From positions 98,013 to 162,012 of the forward strand of contig NZ_SPFY01000002.1 in NCBI RefSeq assembly GCF_005844325.1: 64,000 bases of DNA, written 5' to 3'. The position numbers and the translations under genes were made by a program. Source of the stretch: Collinsella aerofaciens. Lineage in GTDB: Bacteria > Actinomycetota > Coriobacteriia > Coriobacteriales > Coriobacteriaceae. The notes beneath the pieces were generated by a model, which saw only the letters and a program-made list of their open reading frames with translations, had not been told where the DNA came from and did not search any database. Numbering within the stretch: the stretch's first letter is position 1; each line of letters starts with the position of its first letter. Shown here one piece after another: positions 32,206 through 41,621 of this stretch.

Positions 32206-32232
32206 GTGGACAGAGGGAATCGGGTCATTTTG
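32206..32232. repeat. GGACAGAGG...TCATTTTGG spacer repeat between elements A and B
   Basis: It reads GTGGACAGAGGGAATCGG followed by GTCATTTTGG. The same pattern recurs between elements B and C at 32445-32472 and, inverted, at 17414-17444. It is flanked by ACAGCCCT and AGGGCTGT, which can pair. Confidence 0.5.
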
Positions 32233-32262
32233 GCCTTGCGAGGGCTGTCACGTGACCCGTCT

Positions 32263-32422
32263 GCCACGAAATGGGCTCATCTACTACGTTTAAGCCGCTA
32301 CCCTCAACCATGGCAAGTAATGCGAAATAAAAACTGCAGGTAGAACGCCTGCGGTTTTTCATGAAAAGCGGGTATGGTCAAGGGTATCGAGTCAAACGTA
32401 GTAGATGGGCAGGTTTCGTGGC
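32263..32422. repeat. Long hairpin element B (structured repeat family)
   Basis: The 49-base left arm (32263-32311) and right arm (32374-32422) pair through GCCACGAAA, CATCTACTACGTTT, TACCCT and ACCAT blocks separated by internal loops. The central hairpin AAAAACTGCAGG-TAGAACG-CCTGCGGTTTTT matches that of element A. The outer arm sequence differs from A and C but keeps its own pairing. Confidence 0.65.
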
Positions 32423-32444
32423 GAGCGGTTTCGGCTGATCCCTT

Positions 32445-32472
32445 GGGGACGGAGGAAAACGGCTCATTTTGG
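32445..32472. repeat. GGGGACGGAGG...TCATTTTGG spacer repeat between elements B and C
   Basis: It reads GGGGACGGAGGAAAACGG followed by CTCATTTTGG, a diverged copy of 32206-32232, again between two long hairpins. Confidence 0.5.
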
Positions 32473-32514
32473 TCCCGCGAGGCTGGCGGAGACACTCGTG
32501 CAGGGCCGCCCGAA

Positions 32515-32668
32515 CAAAACTATGCCGGTTTACTACGATGAATCCGAGATTCCTGACCACACCAGCATTTTTGCAAATATCGCAAGTGTTCTACCTGCGG
32601 TTTTGTAAGTGCGCAATTTGCCGTGGTCGGAGATATGCGGTTCATCGTAGTAAACCGGCATAGTTTTG
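32515..32668. repeat. Long hairpin element C (structured repeat family, inverted)
   Basis: Outer arms at 32515-32542 and 32641-32668 are perfect 28-bp inverted repeats starting CAAAACTATGCCGG. Read on the minus strand the inside gives ACCACGGCAA, then AAAACCGCAGGTAGAAC, then GTGTGGTCAGG, matching the core order of element B. So C belongs to the same family in the opposite orientation. The element lies 30 bases before the stop codon of the response regulator. Confidence 0.65.
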
Positions 32669-32698
32669 AAATGGCATCAAATTGGCGGCAGCCAGCGG

Positions 32699-33328
32699 CT
32701 AGCCTCGCAGATAGGCGATGGCGATTTGGGTGCGGTTGCGTAGCCCCATTTTGGCTAGGATTGAGCTGATGTGGTTGCGCACGGTGCCTTCGCCCATATA
32801 GGCGGTGGCAGCGATCTTCTTGTTGTCGAGGCCGCGGGCGATGAGCTCGGCGACTTCGAACTCGCGGTCGGTCAGACCGGCAAAGGCGGCGGGCCGGCGG
32901 GTCGCGCCGGCCTCGACGTCCGCCCCATCAAAGTTGATATCCTCGATCGCCTTACCCTCGAGCACGCGTTTGCCATCCATGACCTGTGTCAACGCGGGAG
33001 GGATGGCAGCGACGTCGGTTTTAATCAAGTAGCCGCGGGCGCCCAGCTTGAGCGCCGACACAATGTACTCGTCATCCGAGAACGTCGTCAGAAACACCAC
33101 GCGCGCCGCAGGGTCGTGCTCAAGGATCTCGCGCGCGGCCGAAAGGCCGTCGCGTCCCGGCATCTGGATGTCGAGCAGCGCAATATCGGGTGCGTGCTCG
33201 GCGTAGAGCGCCACCGCATCGTTGCCGTTGGCACCGGTGCCCACCACTTCGATCTGCGGCTGGGCGCCCAAGATAATCTTGAGCGAATCGACCACCAAGC
33301 GGTCGTCGTCGACAACGATGAGCCTCAT
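32699..33328 (-). CDS. NarL/LuxR-family response regulator
   Basis: This 209-residue regulator has a receiver domain with acidic pocket VVDDDR (5-10), phosphorylation site Asp53 in LLDIQMPG, and a C-terminal LuxR helix-turn-helix (LTDREFEVAELIARGLDNKK then GEGTVRNHISSILAKMGL). It overlaps the upstream histidine kinase gene by four bases (ATGA type), so the two are a two-component pair. The divergent ABC exporter at 34668 is the likely target, as often seen for this class of kinase/regulator pairs beside drug or peptide exporters. The target is inferred from position. Confidence 0.93.
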   Translation of the reverse strand: MRLIVVDDDRLVVDSLKIILGAQPQIEVVGTGANGNDAVALYAEHAPDIALLDIQMPGRDGLSAAREILEHDPAARVVFLTTFSDDEYIVSALKLGARGYLIKTDVAAIPPALTQVMDGKRVLEGKAIEDINFDGADVEAGATRRPAAFAGLTDREFEVAELIARGLDNKKIAATAYMGEGTVRNHISSILAKMGLRNRTQIAIAYLRG

Positions 33329-34470
33329 CGGCCCTCATCTCCTTGCTGTTTGGGAACGGTGGCAAACACACGCCAGCCGCCGGCGCCGGCACGCGGGCCG
33401 GCGGTGAAGGTGCCGCCAAGCGCCTCGATGCGCTCGCGCATGGAGGCGAGCCCCATGCCCTCCGCGGTGCCGCGGCCGCTTGCTTGGACCTCACCCACGC
33501 CATCGTCGGTAACAATGAGCTGGTAAAACGACGGATGCTCCATGCACCGTACGGTGACGGTCTGGGCGCAAGCGTGGCGCATGGTATTGGAGAGCGCTTC
33601 GCGCAGGACCGCTGCAAAGCAGTTGGCGACGTTTGCGGGCGCATGTTCGGCCATAACTTCAAGCTCAATCTGCGGGCCGCCGTCCGAGCGTGTGCCTTCG
33701 ACAATGCGTTCGAGCTGCACGGAAAGGTCGACGGCGTTGTCGTTGAGCGCGTGGACGCTGGTGCGCACAAGCTGGAGCGCCTCGTCAACCGTGCGTTTAA
33801 CGTCGGCGAAATCGGCGGCGACGCCAGGCTCGTCGGCGTGGACCACGCGTAGGGCTTCGGCCTGCAGTGAGGCGCGCGTGAGCTGGTGCCTGACGTTATC
33901 GTGGATCTCGCGCGCGATGCGGGCGCGTTCGGCGAGCGTCGCGAGCTCGACTTCGTAGTCCTGGCGATCGGCAAGATCGCGGTTGCGCGCCTCGAGCGCG
34001 AGGGCTCGTTCCTGCAGCTCGTCGCGGGTGCGGCGCATGCGCCGCTGCTCGCGCTCCAACTGGGCGGTGCGTAGCGATAGCAAGGTGGCGGCAACCGAAA
34101 GGATGGCGGTTAACAGCAGCGTTCGGGTGGTGAGCACGCCACCACGAAGGTCCGCGACAAGCGCGCAGACAAACACGGCGCCAATCGCCAGCGCGGGCCA
34201 GATTCGTTCACGGCGAACGCGTCGCGCGATGTCATAGAGAGCGAGAGGCGCAAACGGCACAAACGGCGGCACGAAGACAGCCGCGATGATGCAGGCGTAG
34301 CTCGCGGCCTCGCTCACACGGCGGGCGCGGTTTCCCTGTACGACCTCGGCCAGCGAGGTGGCAATAACGCCAAGGCAAAACGCCGCGACCAGGCGAGCGT
34401 CCACAGCAAGACCCATGGCGGCCGCAATACAGCACGCCAGCACGATCGATTTGTCGAAAAGCCTGTTCAT
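33325..34470 (-). CDS. Sensor histidine kinase (HisKA_3 type)
   Basis: This 381-residue membrane kinase has about five hydrophobic segments in residues 8-135, a coiled-coil linker (about 135-180), the dimerisation and phospho-acceptor motif ERARIAREIHDNVRHQLT with His190, and a HATPase domain (EALSNTMRHA, DDGVGE, then GMGLASMRERIEALGG). There is no obvious extracellular sensor domain, so the signal is probably sensed in or at the membrane. The start is set at ATG 34470; the frame continues to 34632 without support. A TACAAT hexamer ends only 6 bases before this ATG, so the transcript could be leaderless. Confidence 0.9.
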   Translation of the reverse strand: MNRLFDKSIVLACCIAAAMGLAVDARLVAAFCLGVIATSLAEVVQGNRARRVSEAASYACIIAAVFVPPFVPFAPLALYDIARRVRRERIWPALAIGAVFVCALVADLRGGVLTTRTLLLTAILSVAATLLSLRTAQLEREQRRMRRTRDELQERALALEARNRDLADRQDYEVELATLAERARIAREIHDNVRHQLTRASLQAEALRVVHADEPGVAADFADVKRTVDEALQLVRTSVHALNDNAVDLSVQLERIVEGTRSDGGPQIELEVMAEHAPANVANCFAAVLREALSNTMRHACAQTVTVRCMEHPSFYQLIVTDDGVGEVQASGRGTAEGMGLASMRERIEALGGTFTAGPRAGAGGWRVFATVPKQQGDEGR

Positions 34471-34667
34471 ACGGGTATTGTACGCGAAGCCGCGCGTGGT
34501 GGAGGGACCGCCTGCGCAACCGTGACATTCCTCCCACGCGGCAAAGCGGGGACGTCGGCAGGCCGCACGGCCAAGCTCCGCACTCGTGACAAAGCTCACT
34601 GGTGCGCGCCGCTCGCTCCTGCGATGATGCAATCGTACCGGGCCGCAATCAACAGAAGGGCCGCCTC

Positions 34668-35606
34668 ATGACAGACATCGTCCACGTCGAAAACCTCGTC
34701 AAGCGCTACGACGACCTTATCGCGCTCGACCACTTTAGCCTGAGCATCGCCCCCGGCGAGATCTTTGGCCTGCTGGGCCCCAACGGCTCGGGCAAGACCA
34801 CGTCCATCAACTGCATTCTGCAGCTGCTCGCCTACGACAAAGGCACCATCGAGCTGTTCGGCGAGCCCATGACGCCCGCCCGCTACGACCTCAAGCGCCG
34901 CATCGGTGTGGTGCCGCAGCAGGTGGCGGTGTTTGACGAGCTTACGGTGCGCGAGAACATCGACTATTTCTGCAGCCTTTACGTCAACGACCGCAAGCGC
35001 CGCCGCGCGCTGGTGGACGAGGCGATCGACTTTGTCGGGCTGGGCGACTTTACCAAGTTTCGCCCCGGCAAGCTCTCGGGCGGCCTGGCGCGTCGCCTCA
35101 ACATCGCCTGCGGTATCGCGCACAAGCCCGAGCTCATCTTCTTTGACGAGCCCACGGTGGCGGTCGACCCGCAGAGCCGCAACGCCATCCTGGAGGGCAT
35201 CTGCCGCTTGCGCGACGAGGGCGCCACGGTGGTGTATACCAGCCATTACATGGAGGAAGTCGAGCAGATTTGCAGCCGCATCATGATCATGGACGGCGGA
35301 CGTGTGCTGGCGCAGGGCACCAATGACGAGCTCAAACGCATGATTCAAATGGGCGAGCGCGTGACTGTCGAGGTCGGCGCCGCCGAGACCGCCACGGTCG
35401 AGCGGCTGCGCGCCCTCGAGCACGTGCTTTCGGTTGAGCTGTCCGGCGGCGAGCTCGTCTGCACCTGCGAAGCGAGCCCGCACAATTTGGTCGACATCCT
35501 CGACACGCTGCGCGCCGCCGATGTGGCGCTCGGCCGCGTGTGGAGCGAGCCGCCGACCCTCAACGACGTGTTCCTCGAGATCACCGGCCGCGAGCTGCGC
35601 GACTAG
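34668..35606 (+). CDS. ABC-2 type exporter ATP-binding protein
   Basis: A 312-residue ATPase of the drug/natural-product exporter class. Motifs are Walker A GPNGSGKTT, signature LSGGLARR and Walker B LIFFDEPTVAVDP, followed by a C-terminal extension of about 80 residues typical of DrrA/CcmA-like proteins. The start ATG 34668 has AGAAGGG upstream. It is the first gene of a three-gene exporter with two permeases, divergent from the two-component system. The cargo is unknown; lipids, peptides or antimicrobials are typical for the class. Confidence 0.92.
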   Translation: MTDIVHVENLVKRYDDLIALDHFSLSIAPGEIFGLLGPNGSGKTTSINCILQLLAYDKGTIELFGEPMTPARYDLKRRIGVVPQQVAVFDELTVRENIDYFCSLYVNDRKRRRALVDEAIDFVGLGDFTKFRPGKLSGGLARRLNIACGIAHKPELIFFDEPTVAVDPQSRNAILEGICRLRDEGATVVYTSHYMEEVEQICSRIMIMDGGRVLAQGTNDELKRMIQMGERVTVEVGAAETATVERLRALEHVLSVELSGGELVCTCEASPHNLVDILDTLRAADVALGRVWSEPPTLNDVFLEITGRELRD

Positions 35607-35615
35607 GGGGCAGTC

Positions 35616-36803
35616 ATGTTCAACACCATCATCACTACGGTCAAGACGCTGCTGCGCCGGCCGAGCACGTGGGTCTGGGGCGCTCTCTTTCCCATCGCAC
35701 TTTCCACGATGTTCATGTTTATGTTTGCGAATCTGAGCTCTGACGGCACGGTCGACCCGGTACCGGTTGCCGTCATAGCGGACGAGGCCTGGGACGCCTC
35801 GACCTTTAAGGACGTGGCGACGTCGCTTGCCAAGGAGAGCGACAATCAGCTGCTCGAGATCCACGAGTGCGACGACGCAGCCGATGCGAACCGTGTGCTT
35901 AAGGCCGGCGAGGTCGCGGGCATCTATACGGTCGACGACGCGGGCGCACCCAAGCTCACGTTGCTGTCGAGCTACGACAGCTCGCGTGCCTCAACGGTGC
36001 TCACCGACCGCAGCATTCTGGAGACGGTGGCAAGCTCGTATACACAAAATGCCGAGCTCATGTCTCAGATTGCCCAGGACAACCCGGCGGCGCTCGCCGA
36101 CCCGGAGGCGGTTGCGCGCGCCCTGTCGCTCGAGGGCGGCACCCGCCGCGTAAGCCTGACACGCACCACGCCCGATGGCACGGTCATCTACTATTACGCG
36201 CTCTTTGGCCTGGTCGCGATGATGTCTGCGGAGTTTGCCGCCTTGAGCGTCGTCGATCTGCAGCCCAATCTGTCGGGCCTTGGCGCGCGCCGCTGCGCGG
36301 GCGGTCTTTCCAAAACGGCGTCGCTGGCCGGTATCTTTGTGGGCTCGTGGCTGGTCTCCTTTGCCTCGATGGCGATCGCGATCGGCTACGTGCGCCTGGT
36401 TGTGGGCGTCGACTTTGGCGGGCGCGAGGGGCTGTGTCTGGTGGGCGGTGCCGCTTCCGCGCTTGCCGCCACGGGCTTGGGACTCTTTGTGGGCACGCTT
36501 CCCGTTAAGGGCGGCAAGGCATCCAAGTCGGGCATCCTCACAGGCTTTGCCACCACGTGCGCTTTGTTCGCTGGGCTCTACGGCGAACCGGCGATGGCGC
36601 TTGCCGATGACGTCGCCCGCGCCTGTCCGGCCGAGTGCTGGCTCAACCCCGTCAAGCTCATCTGCGACATGTTCAACCGCCTGTATTTCTTTGAGGACCT
36701 GGATCCTTTTGCCGTTCGCGCCGGCGCACTGGTCCTCATGGCACTGCTGTTCGTTGCCGCCGCCACGCTGATCTTTGGAAGGAGCCGCTATGAGCACCTT
36801 TAA
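35616..36803 (+). CDS. ABC-2 type exporter permease
   Basis: A 395-residue membrane protein with one N-terminal helix (about 18-40), a large external domain (about 45-190) and five more hydrophobic segments in the C-terminal half, the standard ABC-2/YhgE-like topology. It follows the ATPase after 9 bases and overlaps the next permease by 14 bases. It should dimerise with that protein to form the export path. Confidence 0.87.
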   Translation: MFNTIITTVKTLLRRPSTWVWGALFPIALSTMFMFMFANLSSDGTVDPVPVAVIADEAWDASTFKDVATSLAKESDNQLLEIHECDDAADANRVLKAGEVAGIYTVDDAGAPKLTLLSSYDSSRASTVLTDRSILETVASSYTQNAELMSQIAQDNPAALADPEAVARALSLEGGTRRVSLTRTTPDGTVIYYYALFGLVAMMSAEFAALSVVDLQPNLSGLGARRCAGGLSKTASLAGIFVGSWLVSFASMAIAIGYVRLVVGVDFGGREGLCLVGGAASALAATGLGLFVGTLPVKGGKASKSGILTGFATTCALFAGLYGEPAMALADDVARACPAECWLNPVKLICDMFNRLYFFEDLDPFAVRAGALVLMALLFVAAATLIFGRSRYEHL

Positions 36804-37995
36804 GACCGCGCTTCGCATGGCGCTCGCTCACCCGTTCTACCTGCTCATCTACACGGTGTTCATTTCGCTGATGGGCGTATTCATCGCGGCATCGGTGAGC
36901 TGGAACTCGTCGCAGCTCACCGAGTACAAGCCCTACGACGCCAACGTGATCGTGGTCGACCGCGATGGCAGTGATCTTTCACGTGCGCTCACCAAGCACC
37001 TAGGTTCGCGGTTTGACCTGGTCACGGGCGTCGGCGATGACACGTACGACCTTGCGGACGCGCTCTCCAAGAGCAACAGCGCCAAGGGCAGCGCCGACTG
37101 CGTGTTCTTTATCCCGGAGGGGTTCGAGGACGACCTGGTCGCGGCTGCCCGCGCGGGGGAGTCCCTGCCCAAGCTCGATGTGACCTACGGTGCCGGCACC
37201 ATGGCGGCGGCGCTTTCGTCTGCCGAGGCCTCGCGCTGGATCTCGCTCGCGGGCGCTGCGGCGGCGCTTGAGCCCACTGCCTCCAACGGCGACGTTGCCA
37301 AGGCCGCCGAACATGCCGCTGCAAAGCGCGCGGAGGTCCAGATCGAGCGGGTCAAGGTCGACTCGGCTGCTGCCGCCACGCTCGAGTCGTACTTCAACTT
37401 TGGCGCGTACGCGATTATCTCGTCGGTCATCGTATCGGTGGGGTTGGTGTTCTCGGGCATGAACGAGCCCGAGCGCGTGCGTCGTATGGATGCCGGCCCA
37501 ATCTCCGAGCGCCAACGTTCGCTTGCCGTGTTTGCCGCCGCCGCCGTGCTCACCGTCTGCATCTGGTTTGTGTCGAGCATGATGGGTGTCGTGGGCTTTG
37601 CCGGCGCGGTCGCTGAGGTCGGCGTGGGTCGTGTGTGTCTGGCGCTGGCGGCGACGTTTGCCCTGGCGTGCACGCCTCTGGCCGTTGGCTTTACGTTGTC
37701 GAGCTTGGGCGCGCGCGAGGAACTGCTCAACGGCGTGGGCAACCTGCTTGGCATGCTCATGACGTTTTTGGGCGGCGCCTGGATGCCGCTGTCGCTCATG
37801 GGCTCGGCCGTGCAGACCGTGGCGCATTTTGTGCCGACATATTGGGTGAACGACGCGATCAGCAAGGCACTCGCCTCGGATTTAACGTCCACCGTGCTGG
37901 GCGACATCGCCTGCGACCTGGGCGTCACGGCACTCTTCGCCGTGGCCATCGCCGCCGCAGGCCTCGCCCTCGCACGCACCAAATCCCACGCCTAG
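36790..37995 (+). CDS. ABC-2 type exporter permease
   Basis: A 401-residue membrane protein with the same layout as its neighbour: N-terminal helix (PFYLLIYTVFISLMGVF), an external domain with an Ala-rich stretch, then five hydrophobic segments including LLGMLMTFLGGAWMPLSLMG. The start ATG 36790 lies after GGAAGGAG; a frame from 36775 adds five residues. A palindromic repeat follows 7 bases after the stop. Confidence 0.87.
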   Translation: MSTFKTALRMALAHPFYLLIYTVFISLMGVFIAASVSWNSSQLTEYKPYDANVIVVDRDGSDLSRALTKHLGSRFDLVTGVGDDTYDLADALSKSNSAKGSADCVFFIPEGFEDDLVAAARAGESLPKLDVTYGAGTMAAALSSAEASRWISLAGAAAALEPTASNGDVAKAAEHAAAKRAEVQIERVKVDSAAAATLESYFNFGAYAIISSVIVSVGLVFSGMNEPERVRRMDAGPISERQRSLAVFAAAAVLTVCIWFVSSMMGVVGFAGAVAEVGVGRVCLALAATFALACTPLAVGFTLSSLGAREELLNGVGNLLGMLMTFLGGAWMPLSLMGSAVQTVAHFVPTYWVNDAISKALASDLTSTVLGDIACDLGVTALFAVAIAAAGLALARTKSHA

Positions 37996-38001
37996 CCACC
38001 T

Positions 38002-38028
38002 AGTCATTTAAGAACGTCCCCAATGACT
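38002..38028. repeat. AGTCATT-N13-AATGACT palindromic repeat
   Basis: A perfect 7-bp inverted repeat around TAAGAACGTCCCC. Identical or near-identical copies are at 41511-41537 and 49929-49955, and a diverged one is at 414-440. It lies 6 bases after the permease stop codon. Confidence 0.7.
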
Positions 38029-38123
38029 GGTCTGAAATAAATCCCCGGCCTCGCTCCAAAATAGTTCGCCATGGTTTACTATTACGCTCATAAAGTAGTA
38101 CGAGGCTAACAACGGGGGATACC

Positions 38124-38837
<714 letters not shown>

Positions 38838-38845
38838 GCGGCGCC

Positions 38846-41512
38846 ATGACACCTCTCGCAAAACGTCTCCCGCGCGAGCTGCGCCGCAATATCGGTAAGT
38901 ACCTGGGCATCTTTTTGCTTATGTGCGGAAGCATTGCCCTTACATCGGGCTTTTTGCTCGCGGCGCATTCCATCGGCTGCCTTATCGACGACATGCGCGA
39001 TGCGTACGCGATCGAGGACGGCCGCGTGACCACCTCCTTCGAGGCCACCAAAGACCAGCTCAAGGCAGCCGAGGACGCGGCAGACGACGTCGGTGGCGTC
39101 ACGCTCTACAAGAATTTCTCCATCGATGCCATCATCAAAAAGACCGCCGGCGACGATGGAACCAAGCGCACGCTGCGCACCTATGCGCACCGCACCAAGG
39201 TCGATATCGCGTCCTACTGCGAAGGCAGGCAGCCTAAGGCGGACGATGAGGTGGCAATCGACCGTGTCTTCGCCACCAATAACAACCTGTCCGTGGGCGA
39301 TAAAGTCGAGCTCGAGGGTCGCACCTACACCATCTGCGGCATCATGACCCAGCCCGATAGCCAGGCGCTGTTCCTCAACAATTCGGACTTTACGGTGAAC
39401 ACCATCACGTACGGTGTGGCCGAGGTCACCGACGCCGGCTTTGCCGCGCTTAAGGACGCCGGCGGCGCGCCTGCCTACACCTACTCCTTTACCTTTACCG
39501 ATCGCGATCTCTCCACCGCGGATCGCGTCGATGCGGAGCAGGATATGGTGGAGGCGCTCACCGATGCCGACGCACGCGTGGATGACCTCATCGACGCCGA
39601 TTCCAACCAGGGCATTGGCTACGCGCGCGACGACGTAGACGGCGACTCCATGATGTGGATGACGCTGCTCGACATCATCATCGTGATCATGGCGTTCGTC
39701 TTTGTGGTCCTTACCGACGCCACCATCGAGGAGGAGAGCGCCATCATCGGCACGCTGCTCGCCAGCGGCTATCGTCGACGCGAGATCGTGCTGCACTACC
39801 TTGCGCTTCCCGCCATCGTGGGCGTGGTCGCGGTGCTTTTGGGCACTGCGCTCGGCGTCGTGTTCTTTACCGAGCCCATGCGCAGCCTCGATTACGGCTC
39901 GTACAGCCTGCCGCCCTTCCAGGTGTACTGGAGCTGGGAGATCTTTGTGAAGTGCGCCGTGGTTCCCGCCGCTGCGCTCATCCTCATCACGCTGGTGGGT
40001 CTGCTTCGCAAGATGGGCAAGACGCCGTTGCAGTTTCTTCGCCACGAGGCGAGCGGCAAGTCTGGCACCAAGCGCGGCCTGCAGCTGCCGGAGCGCATGG
40101 GCTTTGTCTCGCGCTTCCGCCTGCGTATCTTCCTGCGCAACCTGGGCAACTTCGCCACGCTCTTCGTGGGCATTGCGTTTGCCTCGCTGCTGCTGCTCTT
40201 TGGCCTGGCGATTCTGCCCACGATGACGCACTACGCGGACAACCTCGAGACGAGCCTGGTCGCCGAGCACCAGTACACGCTCAAGGCTCCGCTGGAGCTC
40301 GAGGGCACTGCCGAGGAGCGCGAGCAGTGGTCGGCACTCGAGTGCTTGCAGTCGGTTGACGGCGCGCTGCTTTCTGCCGCCCAAGATGCCGATGACGAGC
40401 TCGACGACGCGGCCGATGCGGCGCAGGCGGCAGCCGATGCCGCGACCGCATCCCCGTCTGCCGAGAGCCTGGCTGCGGCGCAGGACGCGCTCGCCAAGGT
40501 CCAGGACAAGAAGGATGCGCTTTATGCGCGCCTCGATGACCTTGCCGATGCTCTCGGCTGCGACCACGATGAGGCTATCGACCTGATCGACAAGGCCTCT
40601 AAGATCGACACTGACAACGACGATATCCACCCGGTCAATACGACCGATAACGGCGCGGGCGCAATCGCACAGGCCGAGAAATACGCCGTCTACCAGCTGC
40701 AATACGACCGCGGCGACGGAAATGGCGAGGAGACGATTTCCATCTACGGCATCTCGCCCGATTCGCGCTACTGGAAAGGACTGGACGTCAGCGACGGACG
40801 CGTCGTCTTTGGCGGTGGCTTGCTCGACAAGTTTGGCTGGAGCGAGGGTCAGAAGGTTAAGCTTCGCGACAAGTACGAGGGCGAGAATTATTCCTTTGAG
40901 TACGTGGGCAAGGACTGCGTTTGGGGCTCTAAGTCGGATATGAATGTCTATATGAGCATCGAAGACTTTAACGAGCTGTTTGACAACGATGCGGCCTACT
41001 TTAACGGCTACGTGAGCAACGAGAAGCTCGACCTCGACGCGCGCTACTTTGCCGGCGATACCACGCCCGACGACATGCGCGCCGTGGGCGACCAGTTCAT
41101 CGGCATGATGAGCAAAATGATCGGCATGATGGTTGGGCTTGCGGTGTTCATCTTCTTGCTGTTTATGTACCTGCTGACCAAGGCTGTGATCGACCACAGC
41201 GCCCGTTCGATCAGCTACATGAAAGTCTTTGGCTATCGCGATAGCGAGATTTCGCATCTGTACATCCGCTCGATCACGTTGTGCGTGGCAGCGTCACTCG
41301 TGCTGAGCCTGCCGGTCATTATTGGCTCGCTAACGGCCATCTTCCGCTCGATGCTGCTCGCCTATAACGGCAATATCGAGATCTACGTGCCCGCTTGGTC
41401 CATGGCGGCGTGCGCAGGAATCGGCTTTGCGACCTACCTGGTCGTGGCGCTGCTGCACACGCGCTCCATCAAGCGCGTCAGTCTGGCCGAAGCCCTCAAA
41501 GTCCAAGAGTAG
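38846..41512 (+). CDS. FtsX-like ABC transporter permease with extracellular coiled-coil insertion
   Basis: An 888-residue permease with two FtsX/MacB modules. An N-terminal helix is followed by a first external domain, then helices near 270-390, a further helix near 435-460, a second large external domain (about 465-760) and four terminal helices. Within the second external domain, a stretch rich in Ala, Asp and Glu (about residues 510-590) looks like a coiled coil. Such external coiled coils are known in some large permeases that engage cell-wall or surface partners. The start ATG 38846 is preferred over the GTG at 38831 that overlaps the ATPase gene. The stop codon lies inside a palindromic repeat. 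Confidence 0.88.
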   Translation: MTPLAKRLPRELRRNIGKYLGIFLLMCGSIALTSGFLLAAHSIGCLIDDMRDAYAIEDGRVTTSFEATKDQLKAAEDAADDVGGVTLYKNFSIDAIIKKTAGDDGTKRTLRTYAHRTKVDIASYCEGRQPKADDEVAIDRVFATNNNLSVGDKVELEGRTYTICGIMTQPDSQALFLNNSDFTVNTITYGVAEVTDAGFAALKDAGGAPAYTYSFTFTDRDLSTADRVDAEQDMVEALTDADARVDDLIDADSNQGIGYARDDVDGDSMMWMTLLDIIIVIMAFVFVVLTDATIEEESAIIGTLLASGYRRREIVLHYLALPAIVGVVAVLLGTALGVVFFTEPMRSLDYGSYSLPPFQVYWSWEIFVKCAVVPAAALILITLVGLLRKMGKTPLQFLRHEASGKSGTKRGLQLPERMGFVSRFRLRIFLRNLGNFATLFVGIAFASLLLLFGLAILPTMTHYADNLETSLVAEHQYTLKAPLELEGTAEEREQWSALECLQSVDGALLSAAQDADDELDDAADAAQAAADAATASPSAESLAAAQDALAKVQDKKDALYARLDDLADALGCDHDEAIDLIDKASKIDTDNDDIHPVNTTDNGAGAIAQAEKYAVYQLQYDRGDGNGEETISIYGISPDSRYWKGLDVSDGRVVFGGGLLDKFGWSEGQKVKLRDKYEGENYSFEYVGKDCVWGSKSDMNVYMSIEDFNELFDNDAAYFNGYVSNEKLDLDARYFAGDTTPDDMRAVGDQFIGMMSKMIGMMVGLAVFIFLLFMYLLTKAVIDHSARSISYMKVFGYRDSEISHLYIRSITLCVAASLVLSLPVIIGSLTAIFRSMLLAYNGNIEIYVPAWSMAACAGIGFATYLVVALLHTRSIKRVSLAEALKVQE

Positions 41513-41537
41513 TCATTTAAGAACGTCCCCAATGACT
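41511..41537. repeat. AGTCATT-N13-AATGACT palindromic repeat
   Basis: It is identical to the 38002-38028 copy. Its first two bases are the last two bases of the permease TAG stop codon. Confidence 0.7.
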
Positions 41538-41621
41538 AGGTGCCGTACTTGACTTTAACTCTGCTTTAACTGGTACCATCCTCTATGTCTGTAACGCCAT
41601 ATAGACCGAGGGGATAGATCT

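Noticed and set aside
32405..32608. 67-residue plus-strand frame in the hairpin region
   Set aside because: It crosses the arms of two hairpin elements, has no ribosome site and no recognisable domain.
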